DNA from: a virus
IMG/VR virus record: IMGVR_UViG_3300005647_000013
Coordinates: 1-36,372 of that record
Reading direction: 5' to 3' (one strand)
DNA length: 36,372 bases
Positions 22,776-30,876 of the stretch are shown here, piece by piece (position 1 is the first letter of the stretch; each line of letters opens with the position of its first letter). Made by a program: the position numbers and the translations under genes. The notes beneath the pieces were generated by a model. The model was not told where the DNA came from. It ran no database searches and was given only the letters and a program-made list of their open reading frames with translations.

Positions 22776-23407
22776 ACAAATTAACTAATTCGTTATGGGC
22801 GGAACGCTATCGTCCAAAAACAATGTCTGAATATATTGGAAACGAAGATATTAAAAAGGCCATAGCAAATTATATTGATAATAATGACATGCCACATTTA
22901 TTGCTACATGCAAGTTCTGGGACTGGAAAAACATCCCTCGCAAAAATTTTAGTATCAGAAATTAATTGCGATCACATTTATATTAATGCTTCAGATGAAA
23001 ATAGTGTAGAAGTTATTAGAAATAAGGTAAAAACATTTGCTTCGAATGTAGGATTTAATGACTGGAAAGTTATAATTCTTGATGAGTGTTTATTAGAAGG
23101 GACGCTAGTAAGTATTCTCAGAGAGGGAAATTATATAAAGGTTCCAATTGAAGAATTAATAGAAGAAACTGACTTAGTAAAAAGTTACAACTTCAAAACA
23201 AATCAAATCGAATGGCAACCATTTTATTTTTGGGATAAAGGAGAACAAGAATTATGGGAAATAGAATTAGAAAATGGAGAAACAGTGAAATGTACTGCTG
23301 AGCATAAATGGCATGTTTACGATGAGAACAATGAAATAAAGGTTGTAAAGACCGATGAATTGCATACGTATGAATCAATAATTTCTCCAGGTACACCGAT
23401 TATTTAA
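22772..23407 (+). CDS. Clamp loader ATPase subunit (gp44/RFC-like), N-terminal half fused to an N-intein
   Basis: This encodes the first 105 residues of an AAA+ clamp-loader ATPase. SLWAERYRPKTMSEYIG is the family's N-terminal signature, LLLHASSGTGKTS (residues about 43-55) is the P-loop, and KVIILDE (99-105) is the start of Walker B. At Cys106 (23087) the sequence changes to an intein N-fragment of 106 residues that ends at the TAA at 23405. The rest of the ATPase is in the gene at 24396. Protein trans-splicing would join VIILDE to CDFLTP, restoring Walker B. The uncleaved N-half has no Walker B aspartate pair plus sensor motifs, so without splicing it could not be active. Confidence 0.93.
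   Translation: MNKLTNSLWAERYRPKTMSEYIGNEDIKKAIANYIDNNDMPHLLLHASSGTGKTSLAKILVSEINCDHIYINASDENSVEVIRNKVKTFASNVGFNDWKVIILDECLLEGTLVSILREGNYIKVPIEELIEETDLVKSYNFKTNQIEWQPFYFWDKGEQELWEIELENGETVKCTAEHKWHVYDENNEIKVVKTDELHTYESIISPGTPII
23087..23404 (+). mobile_element. Split intein, N-terminal fragment (IntN)
   Basis: The fragment starts with Cys (CLLEGTLVSI), has the block A-type opening with a threonine (EGTLVSI), the QIEWQPFYFWDKGEQELWEI linker, and block B ETVKCTAEHKWHVYD with the T-x-x-H motif. It ends after 106 residues, a usual size for a natural N-intein. The stop (TAA, 23405-23407) is the only in-frame stop between it and the endonuclease gene at 23441, which is in the same frame. Confidence 0.92.
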
Positions 23408-23440
23408 TAAGTTTTGCTCAAGCAGAACTATATATTAAAC

Positions 23441-24442
23441 ATGAAAGTACAGGTAAAAAATACATCACCGTTTGTAATATGGAAAGAAAAACTAGCGGCA
23501 GGAATCATTAGTAAAGTTCAATACGATGAACTAGTTTTTGAATATAAAAGAAAATTGTCAATTGCAGCAAAAAGAAATAATTTTGGCGGAGTAGTATACT
23601 TCAAAGAGCACATATGCGAAGATTGCAATAACGGGTATACTGCAAATGCTTGGAATTCAAAATACTGTAAGGAATGTAAAATACTTGTTAAAAAACATGG
23701 TACTATTAAAAAATGTTCTTGTAATCGAGAAGGTAGATTCACAGGAAAATATTGCAAAGAGTGTGTTAAAAATCGAACATGGAACAGAAAACCACAAAGT
23801 GAAGAAACTAAAGATAAGATATCTAAAGCAAAATTGAATTTTTATAAAACATCTGAAGGCAACAAAGTAGCTAAACGGATCGGAAAAAAGAACTCAATTA
23901 AAATGACTGAATTTTACAAAACCGAAAAAGGGCAGGAAAATTTAAAGCAAGTGGCTTTGAAAAATAGCATTACAATGAAAAGGAAAATTGCAAACGGAGA
24001 ATTCTTTCCTCCTATTAGCAATAGTTGGACGCATTGGACATCTATTATATATTTCGATGGTAACGAATTTAAATTTAGAAGTTCTTGGGAGGCATGTTTC
24101 TGGGCTTCAAATAAGCATTTGCTATATGAAAAATTAAGAATTCCATATGTAGATGCAAATGGAAAGTCCCGAACATATATTGCAGATTTTCATGATCTAG
24201 AGAAGAATATACTATTTGAAATAAAACCAAAATCACAATGGCAAAAGCAAAAACATAAAATGCAATCTGTCATAAATTACTGCAAGGACAATGATATAAA
24301 ATTCATATGGGTTAATGAATATAATATACTTGATTATATTGACGAAACAGATTTTAAATTAGAAAAAAATAAAATACAACTTCAAAAATTATACGATGGA
24401 ATTGGAACAAATAAAAATAAAAAGCGTAAAGAAATTAAATAA
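23441..24442 (+). CDS. Free-standing PD-(D/E)XK homing endonuclease between the intein halves
   Basis: The 333-residue protein begins with two zinc-ribbon pairs (CEDCNN...YCKECK and CSCNREG...YCKECV, within about residues 50-110), followed by a NUMOD3-like repeat SEETKDKISKAKLNFYKT and a copy of it (GKKNSIKMTEFYKTEKGQEN). The C-terminal nuclease domain has FRSSWEACFWAS, YIADFHDLEKNILFEIKPKS (D, E and K of the PD-(D/E)XK core) and IKFIWVNEYN. The ATG at 23441 is preferred to a TTG at 23414. The gene sits exactly where a contiguous intein would carry its endonuclease domain, and its 3' end overlaps the C-intein start by 47 bases in another frame. The clamp-loader gene is its probable target. 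Confidence 0.85.
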   Translation: MKVQVKNTSPFVIWKEKLAAGIISKVQYDELVFEYKRKLSIAAKRNNFGGVVYFKEHICEDCNNGYTANAWNSKYCKECKILVKKHGTIKKCSCNREGRFTGKYCKECVKNRTWNRKPQSEETKDKISKAKLNFYKTSEGNKVAKRIGKKNSIKMTEFYKTEKGQENLKQVALKNSITMKRKIANGEFFPPISNSWTHWTSIIYFDGNEFKFRSSWEACFWASNKHLLYEKLRIPYVDANGKSRTYIADFHDLEKNILFEIKPKSQWQKQKHKMQSVINYCKDNDIKFIWVNEYNILDYIDETDFKLEKNKIQLQKLYDGIGTNKNKKRKEIK

Positions 24443-24521
24443 GACTGGTCACGTATACGATATATCTGTAGAGGGAAATCATAACTTCTATATCGGGCAA
24501 AATGAAACGTTAACTCACAAT
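24396..24521 (+). mobile_element. Split intein, C-terminal fragment (IntC)
   Basis: Starts MELEQIKIKSVKKLNKTG, has block F GHVYDISVEGNHNFYI and ends with block G ETLTHN (42 residues), followed by Cys as the +1 residue. Together with IntN it makes a full Hint fold of about 148 residues. The catalytic residues (Cys1, TxxH, HN, Cys+1) are all present. Confidence 0.92.
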
Positions 24522-25130
24522 TGTGATTTTCTAACCCCCAACGCCCAGGCGGCATTGCGTAATGTAATGGAAACTTTTTCAAAGCATTGTAGGTTCATAT
24601 TAACATGTAATTATGTAGAGAAAATAATCGAAGCATTGCAATCTAGATGTGTTTCTTTTAACGTTATACCTCCATCTAAAAAGGAAGTAGCATTGCGAAT
24701 GGTGCAAATACTTAAAGAAGAAAATGTTGAATTCAATAAACAAGATTTGGCTACGCTTGTAAACCAAGGATATCCGGACATTAGGTTGGTTATAAATTTA
24801 CTGCAAACAAATTCAATTGGTGGTAAACTAGCATTGTCAGAAGCCACTAGAATGGAAAGTAATTATCTTTCAAAAGTAGTAACCGAATTGGCATCTAATA
24901 AAAATCCAAAAGATAAATTTAAATCTATTAGACAAATAGTTGCAGATAGTAAAGTTAGGTCTTTTGATGAATTATATTCCTACTTATTTAATAATCTAGA
25001 CCAATATGCTCCAAATAAAATCGCTCCAGTTATTTTAGTTATTGGGAAATATGCATATCAAGACAGTTTATGCATTGACAAGGAATTGAATGCAATGGCA
25101 TTGTTAACCGAATTAATTATGGAAATATGA
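24396..25130 (+). CDS. Clamp loader ATPase subunit, C-intein fused to the C-terminal half
   Basis: After the 42-residue IntC, the extein resumes at Cys43 (24522) with CDFLTPNAQAALRNVMETFS, which completes Walker B and enters the RFC box with the arginine finger (SRC in ALQSRCVSF) and sensor 1 (FILTCNY). The remaining residues form the AAA+ lid and collar. The mature spliced protein would have 105 plus 202, or 307, residues, close to T4 gp44 (319). The ATG lies inside the endonuclease gene's 3' end, so the gene is probably expressed from the same transcript. The stop overlaps the MazG-like gene (ATGA). Confidence 0.93.
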   Translation: MELEQIKIKSVKKLNKTGHVYDISVEGNHNFYIGQNETLTHNCDFLTPNAQAALRNVMETFSKHCRFILTCNYVEKIIEALQSRCVSFNVIPPSKKEVALRMVQILKEENVEFNKQDLATLVNQGYPDIRLVINLLQTNSIGGKLALSEATRMESNYLSKVVTELASNKNPKDKFKSIRQIVADSKVRSFDELYSYLFNNLDQYAPNKIAPVILVIGKYAYQDSLCIDKELNAMALLTELIMEI

Positions 25131-25597
25131 AATTAGGAGATTATGATGTATGGTATCAGCCTTGCAAAAACTGCGGCCACGATACAGGCAAATCAACAAA
25201 ACCAGAAGATGGATTTAAAGCATGTTGGAAATGTGGCCATTCAATTGAAAGAGATTATACTGATCGGGCTTTAAAAGATAAAGAATTAATAAAAAAACTA
25301 ACAAAGATATCAGATGATCAAATATACGCAGGCGCCGTAGAATTATGGGGGCATGACCAACAATTGGATATGGTTCAAGAAGAATGTATAGAATTGGCAT
25401 TGGCAATAAGGAAATATAGGAGAAGTCCTAATAACAAAACTTACGATAATTTATGCGAAGAATTAGCAGATGTCATGATTATGTTATCCCAAGTTGAAGA
25501 AATGGGAAATCTAATAGATGATATAATGCCTCATAAACAATATAAACTAAATCGATTACGAAACAAATTATTAGACAATGGATGGACCTTTGAATAA
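25127..25597 (+). CDS. MazG-like nucleotide pyrophosphohydrolase with N-terminal zinc ribbon
   Basis: Residues about 10-40 carry two CxxC pairs (CKNCGHD, CWKCGHS), a zinc ribbon. The second part has the all-alpha NTP pyrophosphatase motif: QEECIELALAIRK (EExxE, about 84-96) and CEELADVMIMLSQVEEM (ExxD, about 110-126). These enzymes hydrolyse dNTPs or ppGpp-type nucleotides to monophosphates, and phages use them to shape nucleotide pools. The zinc ribbon fused to it is unusual. The start overlaps the clamp-loader stop by four bases. Confidence 0.8.
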   Translation: MKLGDYDVWYQPCKNCGHDTGKSTKPEDGFKACWKCGHSIERDYTDRALKDKELIKKLTKISDDQIYAGAVELWGHDQQLDMVQEECIELALAIRKYRRSPNNKTYDNLCEELADVMIMLSQVEEMGNLIDDIMPHKQYKLNRLRNKLLDNGWTFE

Positions 25598-25838
25598 AGC
25601 AGTATTATCTAAATCTACTGGAGTTACTTGTAAAGAGTGCGATGGTATATTCTTCAAACAAGTTGTGGCACTAAGGACAATTTCTAAATTCGCCTTAGCA
25701 ACTTTGTCAGCGACTCCAATGGACAAACCTGGAAATGTCATGATACCAATACCTATACATTTATGCAATCAATGTGAAACCCCATTGGAAGCAGATATAG
25801 ATGGTTTAATAAACATGGAAGCAGAAACAGGATCATAA
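25578..25838 (+). CDS. Zinc-ribbon protein, 86 aa
   Basis: The protein has two cysteine pairs, CKECDG (residues about 18-23) and CNQCETP (about 63-69), separated by 39 residues, which should hold a zinc ion. Between them is a hydrophobic stretch (VVALRTISKFALATLSATPM). The function is unknown. It overlaps the MazG-like gene by 20 bases and abuts the gp62-like gene, so it belongs to the replication operon and could be a replication or late-transcription factor. Confidence 0.6.
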   Translation: MDGPLNKAVLSKSTGVTCKECDGIFFKQVVALRTISKFALATLSATPMDKPGNVMIPIPIHLCNQCETPLEADIDGLINMEAETGS

Positions 25839-26299
25839 TGGGAGTAATAAAAACTAAATCATTATTTGATCATATTCGAAATCTGTTTACTAAAAAAGTA
25901 AAATGGTCAGATTTATCCGAAGCAGATAGAAAATCGTTTTCTGTATATATGGTTAATAGATTTTTGTCTATGGATATGGAATTAATTGGATTTATCAACA
26001 TGTTGCAGCCATATACAATGCAAACATTAAGTCCGGAAATGGTATACAAACTATATCTAGATCTTTTACCAAAACAAAAAGGATTTTATTCAAAATATAT
26101 TAAAGCTTCTAAGTCTGCTAAATTTAAAGATGATCTAATATCTATGATATCAAGGACTGAAGAAATTAGTAAGACAGAGGCTATAGATATGATGAATATA
26201 TTATTAACATTGAATGGTTTAGACCTAGTTTCAGATTACTTAATTGCATATGGAAAAACTAATTCGGAAATTAAAAAATTATTGAAAATTGAAAAATGA
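25838..26299 (+). CDS. Clamp loader small subunit (T4 gp62-like)
   Basis: The 153-residue all-helical protein has the pattern of gp62: SDLSEADRKSFSVYMVNRFLS at the start (T4 has KDYSKFMVENALSQF), then MELIGFINMLQPYTM, YKLYLDLLPKQKGFYSKYIK (T4 YLMAAVPRGKRYGKW), SMISRTEEISKTEAIDMMNI and NGLDLVSDYLIAYGK at the end. Gp62 binds the gp44 tetramer to form the clamp loader, and this gene lies just downstream of the gp44 homologue with only the MazG-like and zinc-ribbon genes between. Conservation is low, so the call relies on position and layout. Confidence 0.72.
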   Translation: MGVIKTKSLFDHIRNLFTKKVKWSDLSEADRKSFSVYMVNRFLSMDMELIGFINMLQPYTMQTLSPEMVYKLYLDLLPKQKGFYSKYIKASKSAKFKDDLISMISRTEEISKTEAIDMMNILLTLNGLDLVSDYLIAYGKTNSEIKKLLKIEK

Positions 26300-27254
26300 A
26301 CAAACGTGGGTTAGTGGTATTTTCAAATTGGGAATTGCCGGCAAATCTGAAACAGATAACGTAATATCTGCATCGCAAATATCTAAATATAATACTTGTC
26401 CAAAGCAATGGGAGCTTCGATATATTAAAAAGGAAAGACTTGATGGACCATCTATTCATTTAGTATTTGGAAATGCAATGCATGAAGTACTTCAAGAGTG
26501 GCTAAAAATTATGTACACAAAAACAGTAAAAGCCTCGATGGCATTGCCAATAGAAGATATGCTTAAGGCACGGATACGAGAACTGTACCTAGATGATTTT
26601 AAAAAATATAAAAAGCATTTTTCTACGCCAGAACAATTAGCTGAATTTTATACCGATGGAGTAGAGATACTTAAATTTATAAAATCAAATCGGGGCAAGT
26701 ATTTCACGACAAAAAAGGTGCAATTAATTGGTATAGAGTTACCAATAATGTGGTCTCCATCAGAAGAATTTGAAAATTTAAAATTTATGGGATTTTTAGA
26801 TCTCGTATTTTACGATGAAAATGCCGACGAATATCATATAATCGATATTAAGACAAGTACACGAGGATGGTCAGAAAAAGACAAAAAGAATAAAGATAAA
26901 TCAGATCAAATATTACTGTATAAACGGTATATGTCTGCTCAATATGGTGTTCCCGAAGCGAAAATAAAAGTGTCATTTTTTATTGTTAGAAGGAAAATAA
27001 ATCCAGACAGTATGTGGCCAATTAAAAGGGTGCAAGAATTCAAGCCATCATCAGGGAAACCATCAGTTAATAAATCAGAAAAAAAGTTATTAAAGTTTAT
27101 TAACAAGGCATTTAATCCAGATGGTTCATATAATAAAGACATAGAATATCCTGCTATAAAAGGAGTAAATTCATATAATTGTACATTTTGCGCATATAAA
27201 GATAGAGAAGATCTTTGCCCAAAAAATAAAAGAGTAACGGCATGTTTTACGTAG
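26289..27254 (+). CDS. Cas4/RecB-like exonuclease with likely Fe-S cluster
   Basis: This 321-residue protein has the Cas4/AddB-type arrangement. An N-terminal Cys appears in ASQISKYNTCPKQWELRY, a nuclease core lies at EYHIIDIKTSTRG (Asp, then DIKT, Asp-x-Lys) after the acidic GFLDLVFYDENADEY, and three Cys close the protein, NCTFCAYKDREDLCP (C-x2-C-x8-C). These four Cys hold a 4Fe-4S cluster in Cas4-like exonucleases, which resect DNA ends. In phages such genes serve recombination-dependent replication or DNA degradation. The best start is the TTG at 26289, because the next in-frame ATG would remove the first Cys; it overlaps the gp62-like stop by 11 bases. Confidence 0.82.
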   Translation: MKNEQTWVSGIFKLGIAGKSETDNVISASQISKYNTCPKQWELRYIKKERLDGPSIHLVFGNAMHEVLQEWLKIMYTKTVKASMALPIEDMLKARIRELYLDDFKKYKKHFSTPEQLAEFYTDGVEILKFIKSNRGKYFTTKKVQLIGIELPIMWSPSEEFENLKFMGFLDLVFYDENADEYHIIDIKTSTRGWSEKDKKNKDKSDQILLYKRYMSAQYGVPEAKIKVSFFIVRRKINPDSMWPIKRVQEFKPSSGKPSVNKSEKKLLKFINKAFNPDGSYNKDIEYPAIKGVNSYNCTFCAYKDREDLCPKNKRVTACFT

Positions 27255-27640
27255 GAGTATTCGGAGATCCAGATTATATACAAAAGTCTAAAGTTATAAA
27301 GACAATGGCGTCGTTACATGATAAATTTAAATCAAATGTAACAATATTATCGGGAGGTGCAACTGGACCCGACGAAGTGATTAAAAAATATGCATTGCAT
27401 TTTGGCATGACATATGTCGAGTATAATCCTTCTTGGACTGGAAGAAAACTATATTCGGCTGAAAAAGATTCTTATTATGGAAAGGCGTATCATATTAGTC
27501 AGGAATTCGATAGGTATAAAAAACTAATAAAAAAAGCAGAAAAAGTAATTATTTTTGGTAATTATAATAACAGACCGGCATTAAAATATGCGCATGGTTT
27601 ATTGCAAAAATTTAAAAAGGCACATGTTGTCATCAATTAA
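27242..27640 (+). CDS. SLOG-domain protein (YspA-like)
   Basis: The 132-residue protein begins with FYVGVFGDPDYIQ and has the glycine-rich loop LSGGATGPDEVIKKYALHFG (residues about 37-56), then EYNPSWTG and a C-terminal KAEKVIIFGNYNNRPALKYA, the pattern of the small Rossmann SLOG family that includes YspA (DUF2493-like). It probably binds a nucleotide or a nucleotide-like ligand. It overlaps the Cas4-like gene by 13 bases and is followed 10 bases later by the metalloprotease lipoprotein. It is distant in sequence from the SLOG protein at 6534. Confidence 0.72.
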   Translation: MFYVGVFGDPDYIQKSKVIKTMASLHDKFKSNVTILSGGATGPDEVIKKYALHFGMTYVEYNPSWTGRKLYSAEKDSYYGKAYHISQEFDRYKKLIKKAEKVIIFGNYNNRPALKYAHGLLQKFKKAHVVIN

Positions 27641-27650
27641 AAGTAACCTT

Positions 27651-28451
27651 ATGAAAAAATTATTTATAATATGTTTAATATTAATAATCTCTGGATGTAA
27701 AACAGATAATACATCTAAATTGCCAACTGAGGAATTGCCATTAGAATGTGTAGGAAACGAATGCAACCCTGAAATAATCGACAGTTTAATTAATGAGGAT
27801 ATAAGCATTGACAAATCTCCAATTTTTAATATTAAATATCATATTGGCGTTTCAAATGACACTGTCAAACTAAACGAAAATGATATAGAGTTATTGATCG
27901 CTTCTCACAATTCTCTTAATGAAGCATATAAAGGATCAATAATTTTTAGTATGATTGACTCTATACATTATTTTAATTCTGTATACAGTTTAGATGAAAT
28001 GTACGACGATTATTTATACGGTGGAAAGAATCCTATTAAAACATACTATGGAAAACTATTAGCTGATTACAGTGATAGTACATCTATAAATATATTTGTC
28101 ATGACAACTAACAAAAAGAATGGGCAAACCTTATTAGGATTTACGCCAACGCTAAAGAAGCCAGAATTATATCCATTATTTTCTCCAGAATATAATGCAA
28201 TTGCTATTTCATTTGAGGGCCTGTTTCAATATGAAGTAGGATCTTCCTTAATCCATGAAATAGGGCATTGGTTAGGCCTTGATCACCCTTGGCAATATCC
28301 AGACTCAACAAAAGTAGACATGGGACTAGATTCTAAATTAGAATATTGTATTAATCATATGAATTATAGTTGCTTCGTTGACAGATTTACAGATGAACAG
28401 TTAAATTTTCAAACAAAATTTGCAATTAAATTCAGGAACTATTTAAACTAA
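27651..28451 (+). CDS. Secreted lipoprotein metalloprotease (M43 pappalysin-like)
   Basis: The protein begins with a lipoprotein signal peptide, MKKLFIICLILIISGC, and a lipobox ISGC, so it should be exported and lipidated. The C-terminal part has SSLIHEIGHWLGLDHPW (HExxHxxGxxH, zinc ligands and catalytic Glu) and, about 40 residues on, CINHMNYSCFVDRFTDEQLN, whose Met corresponds to the Met-turn of M43 pappalysins (family pattern N-Y-M-(D/N)-Y...C...F-T-x-x-Q). The 266 residues include an acidic linker after the signal. A phage-encoded surface protease could process a host or competitor protein; that is inference. In-frame codons from 27588 precede the signal peptide and would break it. Confidence 0.82.
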   Translation: MKKLFIICLILIISGCKTDNTSKLPTEELPLECVGNECNPEIIDSLINEDISIDKSPIFNIKYHIGVSNDTVKLNENDIELLIASHNSLNEAYKGSIIFSMIDSIHYFNSVYSLDEMYDDYLYGGKNPIKTYYGKLLADYSDSTSINIFVMTTNKKNGQTLLGFTPTLKKPELYPLFSPEYNAIAISFEGLFQYEVGSSLIHEIGHWLGLDHPWQYPDSTKVDMGLDSKLEYCINHMNYSCFVDRFTDEQLNFQTKFAIKFRNYLN

Positions 28452-28454
28452 ATA

Positions 28455-29738
28455 ATGAAGAAAAAGAAGATCTTATTATTAGGAGACAACATAACCAAAT
28501 TTACAGGCGTAGGAATAATTGGTAATTCCATAGTAAAAGGAACAGTTGATTCGTTTGATTGGATACAAATTGCTGGAGCATCCACAACTGATATAAATAC
28601 TAGAATAGATGTTAGCAGTGATTACAAAGAAAAGACATCAGATGCAAATGTAATATTATATCCAGTTAAAGACTATGGTAATCAAGATTACTTGCGATTT
28701 GTAATAGAACAAGAAAAACCAGACGCAATATTGCATATAACAGATCCAAGATATTGGATGTGGATGTACGACATGGAATATGAAATACATCAGCATTATA
28801 AAATTCCAATTGTTTATTACGCCATATGGGATAATTATCCAGCTCCGAAATGGAATTATCCTTTATATGAATCTTCAGATGTAATAATTTCAATAAGCAA
28901 ACTTTCTGATGAAATTCATAAAGAGGTAACTAAGCAATGTAAAAATCAGCCATCATTGCAATATGTACCTCATGGAGTAGATCCGGACATTTTTTATCCA
29001 ATCAATTCTACTGATTCTGAATATGAAGAAGTGCTTAGAATTAAGGATGAATTTTCCCAAAGACATGGGGCAAAGAAAATATTTTTCTGGAATAACGTTA
29101 ATATGAGCCGAAAACGCCCAGCAGATGTTATGCGAGCATATGCAGTATTCTGTAGAAGAAATAAAGAATATTTAAAAAATTCATGCCTAGTGATGCATAC
29201 TTCTATAGTCTCTCAAGCTGGAACCGATTTATTAACTGTTAAGCGACATTTATTTGATGATTGTAACATAATTTTTAGTACAGAAAAAATAAGTCCTGAG
29301 CTATTAAATTATTATTATAACATTTCAGCCGCAAGTATAAACATATCTCATTCGGAAGGATTTGGGTTGTCGAATTTAGAATCATTAATGGCAGGATGTC
29401 CAACAATAACCCATCAAACAGGTGGTTTAAAAGATCAGTCAATTACAGAAGCAACATACAAAGTAGAAACGTCACATAAAGTACTTTCTGGATCATTGGC
29501 AACTCCATATATATACCAAGACTATTGCAGCGTAGAAGACGTGGCAAACGGTTTAGAATGGGCATATAACATTACTCCTGAACAAAGGCAAGAGTTAAGT
29601 AAAGAATCTCGAAGACGAATGATAAAAAATGGATTTACGTCCAATCAAATGGCATATAAAATTGAATCAATACTTCTTAGCACATTGCAGACGTGGAAAC
29701 CTGCTAAACCATATCAAATAATATCAATAAATGATTAA
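28455..29738 (+). CDS. Glycosyltransferase, GT-B fold (GT4-like)
   Basis: A 427-residue retaining-type GT-B enzyme. The N-terminal half opens with KKILLLGDNITKFTGVG, and YVPHGVDPDIFYP marks the domain boundary (family P-x-G-V-D...F). The C-terminal half has ISHSEGFGLSNLESLMAGCP (EGFG...E...G-x-P), the nucleotide-sugar site. It has no signal or membrane segment, so it works in the cytoplasm. It begins four bases after the protease and overlaps the next glycosyltransferase by eight bases, so the two probably act in sequence. Targets might be phage DNA, a phage protein, or a host glycan; the sequence does not decide. Confidence 0.85.
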   Translation: MKKKKILLLGDNITKFTGVGIIGNSIVKGTVDSFDWIQIAGASTTDINTRIDVSSDYKEKTSDANVILYPVKDYGNQDYLRFVIEQEKPDAILHITDPRYWMWMYDMEYEIHQHYKIPIVYYAIWDNYPAPKWNYPLYESSDVIISISKLSDEIHKEVTKQCKNQPSLQYVPHGVDPDIFYPINSTDSEYEEVLRIKDEFSQRHGAKKIFFWNNVNMSRKRPADVMRAYAVFCRRNKEYLKNSCLVMHTSIVSQAGTDLLTVKRHLFDDCNIIFSTEKISPELLNYYYNISAASINISHSEGFGLSNLESLMAGCPTITHQTGGLKDQSITEATYKVETSHKVLSGSLATPYIYQDYCSVEDVANGLEWAYNITPEQRQELSKESRRRMIKNGFTSNQMAYKIESILLSTLQTWKPAKPYQIISIND

Positions 29739-30876
29739 ATTTCCTATCATATTAGAAGGCCCGTTATATTCTCAAAGTGGATATGGCGAAAGGTTTAGGT
29801 TTTTAGTACAGGACATTCAAGCTTTTTGTGAAGATGTAAGTGTATATCCAACTAAATGGGGGAAAACCTTAAATAATGCAAAATTTGAAAATGTAGATAT
29901 TATAAGTGAGATTCCAAATGAACAAAAGTTTATCTATATTCAATGTACGGTACCTAATGAATTTAAACCAAAGTCAACCTACTATAATATAGGAGTAACG
30001 GCTGGCATTGAAACTGACACATATCCTTCTAACTGGTGGCGTCCAATGAATTCAATGGATATGATATTGGTTAGTAGTACGCATTCTAAAAATATTTTAA
30101 GTACTAATAATCCCAATGATAATATTCATGTATTACCTGAAAGGGTCAATGTACAAACAAATGATAAAACTGTATTTAAATTAAAAAATGATTTTAATTT
30201 TTTATGTATGGGAGCATGGCTTCCAGGTACAATGGGTAACGACAGAAAAAACATACCCTTTACAGTCCAATTGTTTTACGCAGCATTTGCCAATCATCCT
30301 AACCCACCATCATTATTATTAAAAACCGATCAGGGAACTTTTTCTAAAATAGAAGCATTTAGGATTAAGGAACTAATGAATAATATTAGAATAAATATGT
30401 TATCTCAAGATGGCATAAACACACTACCAGAAGTAAATATATTACATGGAAGATTATCATACGAACAAATGTCAAATTTAATGCTTCATAATAATATTAA
30501 AGCCTATATTACATTAAGTCACGGCGAAGGGTTTGGTAGACATACTGCTGAATTTTTATCTACTGGAAAACCAATCATAGCATCTAATTGGTCTGGCCAT
30601 AAGGATTTTATAAAAGCCAAGAAGCATTGTAATTATTTAGTTTCTGGAGAATTAAAAACAGTAGACGCTTCGGTAGTAAACAAATATATCGTTCCTCACG
30701 CAAAGTGGTATTACCCAGATCCAAACGATGCCATTGTTGCCATGCAAAGTATATATGAAGATTATACTAACTATTTAAGTGGTTCGGGAGAAGTTAATAT
30801 TAAGAAATTTAATTCATTACGAGGCAACAAATCAATTAACAAGTTAAAATCATTTATTAAAACAGCAATGAAATGA
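29731..30876 (+). CDS. Glycosyltransferase, GT-B fold
   Basis: This 381-residue protein opens with IILEGPLYSQSGYGERFRFL (GPLxxxSGYG, common in phage GT-B enzymes), has the middle block GITAGIETDTY-like GVTAGIETDTYPSNWW, and the C-terminal donor site LSHGEGFGRHTAEFLSTGKP (HGEGFG...E...G-x-P). It pairs with the enzyme at 28455 and is followed by a small gene whose ATG overlaps its stop. It has no signal peptide. The overlap arrangement suggests that the two enzymes are made together, perhaps for a two-step glycan. Confidence 0.85.
   Translation: MIKFPIILEGPLYSQSGYGERFRFLVQDIQAFCEDVSVYPTKWGKTLNNAKFENVDIISEIPNEQKFIYIQCTVPNEFKPKSTYYNIGVTAGIETDTYPSNWWRPMNSMDMILVSSTHSKNILSTNNPNDNIHVLPERVNVQTNDKTVFKLKNDFNFLCMGAWLPGTMGNDRKNIPFTVQLFYAAFANHPNPPSLLLKTDQGTFSKIEAFRIKELMNNIRINMLSQDGINTLPEVNILHGRLSYEQMSNLMLHNNIKAYITLSHGEGFGRHTAEFLSTGKPIIASNWSGHKDFIKAKKHCNYLVSGELKTVDASVVNKYIVPHAKWYYPDPNDAIVAMQSIYEDYTNYLSGSGEVNIKKFNSLRGNKSINKLKSFIKTAMK

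Noticed and set aside
23405-23407. Read-through of TAA to make an intact single-chain intein
   Set aside because: Read-through would join only the N-fragment to the endonuclease; the C-intein is in another frame, so a contiguous intein cannot be made this way.
26939-27283. Reverse-strand open frame of 114 codons over the 3' end of the Cas4-like gene
   Set aside because: It covers conserved Cys codons of the Cas4-like protein and all other genes in the region lie on the + strand.
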